In this document: positions 45,985 to 51,514 of the stretch, in pieces
How positions within the stretch are numbered: the first letter of the stretch is position 1
How the letters are laid out: every line of letters starts with the position of its first letter
Origin: a bacterium
GTDB taxonomy: Bacteria; Planctomycetota; Planctomycetia; Planctomycetales; Planctomycetaceae
Length of the DNA stretch: 51,514 nt
Direction of reading: 5' to 3'
Assembly (NCBI GenBank): GCA_016125225.1
Contig: WGME01000036.1
Coordinates: 1-51,514, forward strand
Notes under the pieces: model-generated
Seen by the model: only the letters and a program-made list of their open reading frames with translations
What the model was told of the DNA's origin: nothing
Database searches by the model: none
Made by a program: the position numbers and the translations under genes

Positions 45985-45994
45985 TCTGCAAACA

Positions 45995-46015
45995 CCAACC
46001 CGAAGCACAAGCGAG
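45995..46015. repeat. Copy of a dispersed planctomycete repeat (QPEAQAR-type)
   Basis: The stretch around CAACCCGAAGCACAAGCGAG lies between the two epimerase genes. Its plus-strand translation includes HQPEAQAR, a peptide that I remember recurring at the edges of many short planctomycete hypothetical ORFs. That indicates a dispersed intergenic repeat rather than a gene. Only this one copy was found in the window. Confidence 0.4.
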
Positions 46016-46231
46016 ATCAGCAGGACCAAAGTTTGCTGACGTTGCGTGTCACGCCTTGCGCCTACTGTATTATGACTTCGAAAAGACCACGTTGATGGGA
46101 ACTCTTGGCTACATCTGCAAAATTCAATGGAGTTATCGTTATACTTCGCTGGAAACCGTGGAACAGATTGTGTCGGCGTTGACCGACCGCTGTCACACGG
46201 CCTGACAGGCAATGCGGACCCACTCGTCACC

Positions 46232-47299
46232 ATGATCAGTTCAGCAGTCATCACCGGCGGTGCGGGATTCATCGGATCGACCATCGCGTTGTGGTTGCGA
46301 CAACAGTATCCTGGTTGGCGTGTGCTGGCGTTCGATAATCTGCGTCGTCGCGGCAGTGAATGGAATTTGCCACGCCTCAAAGACGCCGGTATCGAGTTCG
46401 TGCATGGTGATATCCGACAGCCGGAAGAACTGCGACGGCTGGGGGCCACCGATCTGATCATCGACTGTGCGGCGGAACCATCGGTCTATGCCAGTGAAGG
46501 CGGTTCCCCGCGTGAAGTGCTCGACATCAATCTGATCGGGACCATCAACACGTTGGAGTGGGCGCGGACGTGTGGCGCGAAGCTGCTGTTCCTCAGTACC
46601 AGCCGCGTTTATCCGATCGCCGGTTTGAATGCCTTACCGTATGAGACCACGGCGACTCGCTTTCAATGGACCAACGCGGCACTGCAACCGGGAGTGACAC
46701 CCGCTGGCTTGACGAGCGACTTTCCTCTTGCCGGTGCACGGTCGTTCTACGGAGCCGCCAAGCTCGCTTCCGAAATGCTGATTCAGGAATATGTGCTGTC
46801 GTATGGTTTGCGGGCGATGATCAATCGGTGTGGCATCGTCGCGGGACCGTGGCAGTTCGGCAAAGTCGATCAGGGCGTGATCACGCTTTGGATGTCCCGG
46901 CATCTCTTTGCGGATTCGCTCAAGTACATCGGTTTTGGCGGGACGGGTCTGCAGGTGCGCGATGTGCTCCATGTCGCCGACCTATGCGACCTGATTGCCC
47001 GGCAACTGGCCCTGCACGACGACTGGGATGGCTCGGTGTACAACGTTGGCGGCGGACTCGGCAACTCAGTCTCATTGGCCGAATTGACCACGTTGTGTCA
47101 GGCACGGACCGGTCGGCAACTGACGATCGTCGCCCAACCCGAAACGCATCCGCTGGACGTACGGATCTATATCACCGACAATCAACGCGTGTCCCAGCAG
47201 TTTGATTGGCGGCCGCTACGTTCCATCGAAGAGACGCTGGCCGAGATTCAGCAATGGTTGCTGGATCATGCCAGTCGCTTTCAAAGTCTGATGGGCTAA
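46232..47299 (+). CDS. NAD-dependent epimerase/dehydratase (extended SDR)
   Basis: A 355-aa enzyme from ATG 46232 (MISSAVITGGAGFIGSTIAL). The Rossmann motif is GGAGFIGS; AFDNLRRRGSEWNLPRL and HGDIRQPEEL follow. The catalytic stretch is FLSTSRVYP and then SFYGAAKLASEM, an intact YxxxK. The C-terminal part has NRCGIVAGPWQFGKVDQGV and GGTGLQVRDVLHVADLCDL, then NVGGGLGNSVSLAELT. It is similar in overall plan to the preceding epimerase (CDP-paratose 2-epimerase-like group) but diverged. An upstream extension of 35 codons has no family features. It is followed 21 bases later by the GT2 gene, forming a likely operon. Confidence 0.88.
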   Translation: MISSAVITGGAGFIGSTIALWLRQQYPGWRVLAFDNLRRRGSEWNLPRLKDAGIEFVHGDIRQPEELRRLGATDLIIDCAAEPSVYASEGGSPREVLDINLIGTINTLEWARTCGAKLLFLSTSRVYPIAGLNALPYETTATRFQWTNAALQPGVTPAGLTSDFPLAGARSFYGAAKLASEMLIQEYVLSYGLRAMINRCGIVAGPWQFGKVDQGVITLWMSRHLFADSLKYIGFGGTGLQVRDVLHVADLCDLIARQLALHDDWDGSVYNVGGGLGNSVSLAELTTLCQARTGRQLTIVAQPETHPLDVRIYITDNQRVSQQFDWRPLRSIEETLAEIQQWLLDHASRFQSLMG

Positions 47300-47320
47300 C
47301 CGGTCGCAGCGGCAATTTCG

Positions 47321-48151
47321 ATGACTTCGATGAAACTTTCTCTCGTCATTCCCGCCCATAACGAGCAGGAAAACATTGGTCCCTGCCTGACCGAACTGAC
47401 GCGCGTGCTGGGGACCGAGCATGGCATTCCCCATGAAATCATCGTCGTTGACGATAACAGTTCCGACCGCACTGCCGATGTGGTGCGCGAGTTCCAGGCG
47501 ACCTTTCCGCAGATTCGGCTGGTCCGCCGCCAACCTCCAGGGGGATTCGGCCGGGCGATTCGCTCGGGTCTTTCCGCCGTGCAGGGCGATGTGGTGGTCA
47601 TCTATATGGCCGACCTGTCGGATGATCCGCAAGACGTCGTCATGTATTACCGCAAGATTATGGACGGTTACGACTGCGTCTATGGTTCCCGCTTCATTCG
47701 TGGCAGCCATGTGGAGCAGTATCCGAAGGTAAAGTTGATTGTGAATCGTCTCGTGAACACCGCGATCCGTTGGCTGTTCTGGACGAAGTTCAATGATCTG
47801 ACGAATGCCTTCAAAGCCTATCGCACGGAGGTCATCCGGGCCTGTGGTCCGTTCACGGCCTGTCATTTCAATATCACGTTGGAGATGTCTCTGGGGGCCT
47901 TGAATCGCGACTACCGCATCGTGCAGGTACCGATTTCCTGGTACGGCCGGAAATGGGGGGCATCGAAGTTGCGGCTGAAGGAAATGGGCCGCCGGTATCT
48001 CGCGACCTTGCTGATGACCTATGGCCAGCGCTTGCTGATTCGGGACGATCTGGTGGCCGAGCAGCATGGCTCCCGGGAATTGAGTTATGAACCCCCGCTG
48101 GAACTGGTCACCTCACCCGTGGAGAGAAGTGACAGCGAGCAGGCCGTTTGA
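47321..48151 (+). CDS. Family 2 glycosyltransferase, polyprenol-phosphate (DPM1-like) type
   Basis: A 276-aa protein starting at ATG 47321 (MTSMKLSLVIPAHNEQENIG); ATG 47330 is an alternative. GT-A features: LSLVIPAHNEQENI, EIIVVDDNSSDRTADVV, GFGRAIRSGL, then the metal-binding region VVVIYMADLSDDPQDV, and YGSRFIRGS with the acceptor loop. FNDLTNAFKAYRTEVI corresponds to the 'D.T.GF..' box of DPM1-like enzymes. No C-terminal membrane helices are present. It probably transfers a sugar to polyprenyl phosphate or directly to a lipid-linked glycan. The stop overlaps the start region of the next glycosyltransferase. Confidence 0.88.
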   Translation: MTSMKLSLVIPAHNEQENIGPCLTELTRVLGTEHGIPHEIIVVDDNSSDRTADVVREFQATFPQIRLVRRQPPGGFGRAIRSGLSAVQGDVVVIYMADLSDDPQDVVMYYRKIMDGYDCVYGSRFIRGSHVEQYPKVKLIVNRLVNTAIRWLFWTKFNDLTNAFKAYRTEVIRACGPFTACHFNITLEMSLGALNRDYRIVQVPISWYGRKWGASKLRLKEMGRRYLATLLMTYGQRLLIRDDLVAEQHGSRELSYEPPLELVTSPVERSDSEQAV

Positions 48152-48195
48152 TTGACACTCACGCGACCCTCTGGGCGGCCGCGTTGGGATGCTGG

Positions 48196-49161
48196 ATGAT
48201 GACCACGTTTTCCGTCGTGCTGTGTACCTACAATGGGGCTCGCTATCTCCGCGAGCAACTCGACAGCATCGCCACGCAAACGGTTCTTCCTTCAGAACTG
48301 ATTGCCTGTGATGATGTCTCAACCGATGCCTCTGTCGAAATGCTGACAGACTTCGCCACACACGCCAGCTTCCCGGTCAGGATAGTCCGCAATCCGGTCA
48401 ATCTTCGTTCGACAGCCAACTTTGCTCAGGGCATGGCTTTGGCAACGGGTGACGTGATCGTGCTCGCCGATCAGGATGATCGCTGGCAGCCGCACAAGCT
48501 CGAACGGTTCCAACAGGAGTGGCAACAGTTTCCCGAAACCGATCTGATTTTCACCGATGCGGAATTGATCGATGGCAAGGGCCAGCGACTCGGCCGCAGA
48601 TTGTGGGACAGCATCGGCTTTTCGTGCGGCTTTCGGCAATGGGTTCAATGCGGCCGGACTTTTGAGGTGCTACTCAAGCGGTACATCATGACCGGAGCAA
48701 CGATGGCGTTTCGCTCAGAGTTGCGGGAACAGCTGCTGCCGATTCCCACCACCTGGGTCCATGATGCCTGGATCGCAATCCTGGTGGCGGCCATGCGGGG
48801 CCGGATCGTCATGCTCCCGGAACCGTTGATCGATTATCGGTTACACGCCAGTCAGCAAATCGGGGCGCAGCAACGCAATTACTGGGAGCAGTATCAGTTT
48901 GCCCGCACGATCACCGCAGCCGATCTGGAGCAGCAGGCGTTGCAGTTTCAGCAAGCCGCCGAGCATCTGGAGCCGCATCTCGGAACCGATGATGTACACG
49001 TCCGAGCTTTACTAGCAAAGACCACTCACCTGCGGTCACGCGCCTGCATGAAGACCCACCGCTGGCGACGCTATCCGCAGGCGTTACTGGAGTTCGCCAG
49101 CGGTCACTACAACCGCTATTCACTCGGTTGGAAAGCCCTGCTGGTCGACCTGCTGACGTGA
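48196..49161 (+). CDS. Family 2 glycosyltransferase (rhamnosyl/glycosyltransferase type)
   Basis: The product is 321 aa from ATG 48196 (MMTTFSVVLCTYNGARYLRE); a TTG at 48148 inside the stop of the previous gene would add 16 residues that do not look conserved. The GT-A core shows VVLCTYNGARYLREQLDSI, PSELIACDDVSTDAS, ANFAQGMALATGDVIVLADQDD with the DxDD metal site, and a C-terminal helical part with HDAWIAILVAAM and DYRLHASQQIGA. These match the WcaA/rhamnosyltransferase-like group. The substrate is unknown. It is the last gene of the glycan group and is convergent with the small membrane protein. Confidence 0.88.
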   Translation: MMTTFSVVLCTYNGARYLREQLDSIATQTVLPSELIACDDVSTDASVEMLTDFATHASFPVRIVRNPVNLRSTANFAQGMALATGDVIVLADQDDRWQPHKLERFQQEWQQFPETDLIFTDAELIDGKGQRLGRRLWDSIGFSCGFRQWVQCGRTFEVLLKRYIMTGATMAFRSELREQLLPIPTTWVHDAWIAILVAAMRGRIVMLPEPLIDYRLHASQQIGAQQRNYWEQYQFARTITAADLEQQALQFQQAAEHLEPHLGTDDVHVRALLAKTTHLRSRACMKTHRWRRYPQALLEFASGHYNRYSLGWKALLVDLLT

Positions 49162-49175
49162 TGCTTTCGTGCTCA

Positions 49176-49409
49176 TCAGGCGGCCGGTGCGGCTTCCGTG
49201 GTCGCTGGTTTGCTGGCCGACAGTTTCTTGAGCAGACCGAACGTCACACCGCCAATGAGGCCACCGATCTGCAGCACGTTCCAGACCACCGGCGAGACGC
49301 TCACGCTTGGCAACGCCAGTCCGAGGGCGATGGGCAAGACCAATCCCACGGCCAGCATGGACAGGGAAATCGTCTGAAAACGCTGACATTGACTATGAAA
49401 GCTCGACAT
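49176..49409 (-). CDS. Small two-helix membrane protein, unknown function
   Basis: A 77-aa protein from ATG 49409 (MSSFHSQCQRFQTISLSMLA). Hydrophobic segments lie at about 14-36 (ISLSMLAVGLVLPIALGLAL) and 40-60 (VVWNVLQIGGLIGGVTFGLL), followed by a short Lys/Ala-rich tail. The frame is open 46 codons further upstream, but that part overlaps the intergenic region and lacks sense. It follows the 170-aa protein by 61 bases on the same strand, so the two may be cotranscribed. No family recognised. Confidence 0.6.
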   Translation of the reverse strand: MSSFHSQCQRFQTISLSMLAVGLVLPIALGLALPSVSVSPVVWNVLQIGGLIGGVTFGLLKKLSASKPATTEAAPAA

Positions 49410-49470
49410 CGTCTGGCCCTGAAAAATGGAGAGTGAACGTTTCGATATGAGATCGTCGCAGAGTGACTGA

Positions 49471-49983
49471 CTACTCGTTAGCCCGGCGGAAATAATCGGT
49501 GAGTGCTTCATCACTGACATTGAGGGTCTGTACGTCACCGGATGCACTGGCCACCTGCACGGTTACACGTTGGCCATCGAAAGTCCGGGCACCAATCATC
49601 TGGCCAAACGCGGCCATCGTCAGTTCGGTTTCCCCGTGGACCTTTGTCAGATCGATTTGCTCAAATCGCACGAGAGGCTGCGATTGGCCTTTGTGCAGCC
49701 GAACGCGAAACTGTTTTTCGCCCAAGGTCGAGTTGTCGCTCGCATAGACTTCGCGAATCACGGCGAGCGCCTGTTCGGCTTCCTTGGCCGTGATGGAGTC
49801 GTCATAGGTCACCACATACTGACCATGACGGACCGATGGCAGCGACTTGGGCGAAATCTCGATCGCAAACATCCATGAGCCGAGCATGATGAACGTAAAC
49901 AGAACTCCGGGAATGCACCGCAACATGGATTGTTCCAGCTCATAAGGCCTGCCGATGAACCCGCCGGGTGAGATTCCCCACAT
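49471..49983 (-). CDS. Hypothetical membrane-anchored protein (170 aa)
   Basis: From ATG 49983 (MWGISPGGFIGRPYELEQSM), with AGGAAG seven bases upstream, the protein has one membrane segment near 23-42 (CIPGVLFTFIMLGSWMFAI). A predicted extracytoplasmic domain of about 125 residues follows, with mixed alpha/beta composition (QYVVTYDDSITAKEAEQALA, FRVRLHKGQSQPLVRFEQ, LNVSDEALTDYFRRANE). No known family is recognised. Longer starts back to 50076 exist but are not supported by a ribosome-binding site. It could belong with the small membrane protein downstream. Confidence 0.65.
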   Translation of the reverse strand: MWGISPGGFIGRPYELEQSMLRCIPGVLFTFIMLGSWMFAIEISPKSLPSVRHGQYVVTYDDSITAKEAEQALAVIREVYASDNSTLGEKQFRVRLHKGQSQPLVRFEQIDLTKVHGETELTMAAFGQMIGARTFDGQRVTVQVASASGDVQTLNVSDEALTDYFRRANE

Positions 49984-50143
49984 CGGGTGACTTCCTGAAC
50001 CGTAGCTCACACCGGTGCAGAGATGAGATGCCGCCCCGAGATTTTGCATCGCCGAGGTAGCGATTGTGCGGGGCATACGGTTGGCGATTCATGGACCGAT
50101 TGGTCCGCAGATTCCAGGGCGACGTCATCAATCATTTCGCCCT

Positions 50144-50214
50144 CGGTTGCTCGCAACCGGGGGGCATTTCTCGTTACCAACGACGATGATCCCCCTGTTG
50201 GCGAGCAACGGGGG
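50144..50214. repeat. Cluster of three adjacent palindromes
   Basis: Hairpin 1 is CGGTTGCTCGCAACCG (50144-50159). Hairpin 2 is TCGTTACCAACGA (50171-50183). Hairpin 3 spans 50191-50214 with CCCCC/GGGGG and GTTG/CAAC arms around GCGAG. Hairpins 1 and 3 share GTTGCTCGC or its complement. None is followed by a convincing T-run, so a repeat or REP-like element is more likely than a plain terminator. Confidence 0.5.
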
Positions 50215-50714
50215 TTAAATGGAGTGATCGAAAAAACATTCGGCGGGGAGGGGTTTCCGTCATCGTGAGAGAGCCGGCAGCGGTCGTCGGTCTCTCGGCA
50301 GCACACGCGCGGATCGAGGGTGATCGGGTCAACAGGACTGACAAGTCAAGGGTGCGATCACCGACTCCGGCTTCCAAGGGTGCGGTTGGGTTTCTTCAGC
50401 GGACGAATCCGAAGCACAGGTCGAGCAGGCACCGCACGGTGTGAATCGGTCACGCGGCTTCAGGGGATGCACCCCCCCCCCGCTCACCCTGACGCAGCCG
50501 CTCCCCGCCGAACAGGATCGACAACTCGTTCCGAATCGCAGACCGCGTGCTGATTCCCCGGATGAATCTCGCACGGCCTTCACTGCTACGCGGAACTGTT
50601 GCGCCCTTTTCACAAACACGGTGCATCGGCCTGGCGTTTGATCGGGAGTGAATGCCCCCTAAGCCGCCACCGCCGAGTGGCGGGCCTTTCCTGATTGTGT
50701 CCTCGAAGAAATTC

Positions 50715-50746
50715 GGCCACAAAGAGGCACAAAAGACGCATAAAGG
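50715..50746. repeat. Imperfect tandem CACAAAG-type repeat
   Basis: Three units (CCACAAAGAGG, CACAAAAGACG, CATAAAGG) follow each other at about 11-base intervals. Such CACAAAGGCACAAAG-like strings are, to my memory, dispersed intergenic repeats in several bacterial phyla. No function is assigned. Confidence 0.35.
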
Positions 50747-50833
50747 GTCGTGCGGACAATTGGTGGCCATTGGGTTGTTGGCTGTATCGAAACGGTTAGG
50801 TCTGTAAGCCATGACACCAATGCAGTAATCCGC

Positions 50834-51391
50834 CTACTTTTCTGATTTCGGTTCTGATGCCGAGAAACGAACTGAATTAGTATGTCCCAATAGTACGCTA
50901 ACCATTGCAGCTATTTGTTCGATCGCCTTCAGCTTATCGAAAAGCATAGAAACAACCAGAAATTTGAGAAGTTCACCTGGAGTCGAATCAATGAGCAGGC
51001 CTATTTTCTTCTGTTTTTCCTCGTCCCGATGATATTCAAATGCATTGAGCCAGTCTGACAAAATCCTTTCGCAATTCAGAAAATCATTGCCTGAGGAGAT
51101 TCGAACTTGAGACTGAAATTCACGGCCGTTATAGAGTTCACGCTTGCCTCGAAGAAAATCACGAAATATCTGGTTGTCAATATTTCTGCCAAGACAAGCC
51201 GCGACTTTAAGAAAGCTGGCAGGTTCCCTTTCAAGTATGAATGGCCTCATCTTGTGCAAAAGAATACTCAGGTCATCTCCACTAGGCACTGAAATATCGA
51301 CCCTTATTGGCTGTCCAACTATGCTATGCACTTTGAGATTGCAAGGCAGGCCTGTTCGTAGTGGTTGTGACATTACTAGAGGCAGTTTCAT
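50834..51391 (-). CDS. Hypothetical protein, AT-richer, possibly 5'-incomplete at the window edge
   Basis: The frame from ATG 51391 gives 185 aa (MKLPLVMSQPLRTGLPCNLK). It is helical and charged, with PFILEREPASFLKVAACLG, DFLRGKRELYNGREFQ, CERILSDWLNAFEYHRDEEK and ELLKFLVVSMLFDKLKAIE. No family is recognised. The same frame has no stop up to the right edge (51514), and the extension reads plausibly (HVKVSFQKTSARNWLAIQSD), so the real start may lie outside the window. Base composition is clearly lower in GC than the cbb3 and sulfatase genes, suggesting acquired DNA. A defence or phage-related role cannot be supported from the sequence. Confidence 0.6.
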   Translation of the reverse strand: MKLPLVMSQPLRTGLPCNLKVHSIVGQPIRVDISVPSGDDLSILLHKMRPFILEREPASFLKVAACLGRNIDNQIFRDFLRGKRELYNGREFQSQVRISSGNDFLNCERILSDWLNAFEYHRDEEKQKKIGLLIDSTPGELLKFLVVSMLFDKLKAIEQIAAMVSVLLGHTNSVRFSASEPKSEK

Positions 51392-51514
51392 AAGCCGTAA
51401 AATATCGGATTGAATGGCAAGCCAATTGCGTGCCGAGGTCTTCTGAAAGGAGACTTTGACATGACGATTTCCCTGGAGTGGTGGCCGCAGCGTGGCCGCA
51501 ACACGACAGGGGCC

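Larger units (their letters stand above)
49984..50833. other. Long intergenic stretch with hairpins, a C10 tract and a CACAAAG repeat
   Basis: About 850 bases show no credible gene. They contain three close hairpins (50144-50214), a run of ten C (50472-50481), and an imperfect CACAAAG-type repeat (50715-50746). All open frames across it are short, change composition abruptly and lack motifs. It separates the glycan/membrane genes from the AT-richer right-edge gene. Confidence 0.5.

Noticed and set aside
50472-50481. Run of ten C as a possible phase-variation tract
   Set aside because: It is not inside or near the start of a credible gene, so there is nothing to switch.

Overview
The window looks like a chromosomal segment of a planctomycete (Planctomycetes/Planctomycetota). 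The signs are a secreted FG-GAP/VCBS protein with an N-terminal LEPR-type motif (LEARILL), two exported Cys-type sulfatases side by side, a dead metacaspase-FGE fusion, a zinc-ribbon/propeller/trypsin fusion, a very large secreted YD-like protein, and a planctomycete-style cbb3 oxidase cluster. The genus cannot be fixed from the sequence alone.

Layout. 1-2.3 kb is a mobile-element and pseudogene zone: the start of an IS3-type orfA, an IS1595-family transposase with two nonsense codons, and a caspase-FGE pseudogene cut by that element. 2.6-15.7 kb holds a 14-repeat VCBS/Fn3/cadherin surface protein, a divergent TIGR03032-type protein, a 2000-residue secreted protein and a NADAR (YbiA-like) enzyme. 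15.7-23.1 kb is a second decay zone: a broken PQQ-propeller gene, tRNA-Ser(GGA) with its terminator, a frameshifted tyrosine integrase preceded by GACACC iterons and a palindrome, a nonsense-broken small ORF and a Y-family polymerase remnant. An intact 1247-aa propeller-trypsin fusion stands among them. 23.4-27.7 kb has a receiver protein convergent with a hybrid histidine kinase, then pyrE.

27.7-38 kb is the most coherent system. On the minus strand, from promoter to end, it encodes a diheme cytochrome c lipoprotein, a membrane protein, CcoN, CcoO, a CcoS-like protein, a 58-aa membrane peptide, the copper ATPase CcoI, a SafE-type protein, a four-helix membrane protein, a PAS histidine kinase and a single-domain receiver. 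A -24/-12 (sigma-54) promoter candidate lies before the first gene. A sigma-54 activator of the NtrC family is transcribed divergently, and two AGTGTGCGG copies 31 bp apart lie between them. This suggests that a terminal oxidase for low oxygen is controlled through sigma-54 by a kinase encoded in the same operon.

39.5-42.7 kb carries the sulfatase pair. 43-49.2 kb is a glycan locus: a GT-C membrane glycosyltransferase, two extended SDR nucleotide-sugar epimerases/dehydratases and two GT2 glycosyltransferases. 49.2-51.5 kb has small membrane proteins, an intergenic stretch with hairpins, and an AT-richer unknown gene that may run off the right edge.
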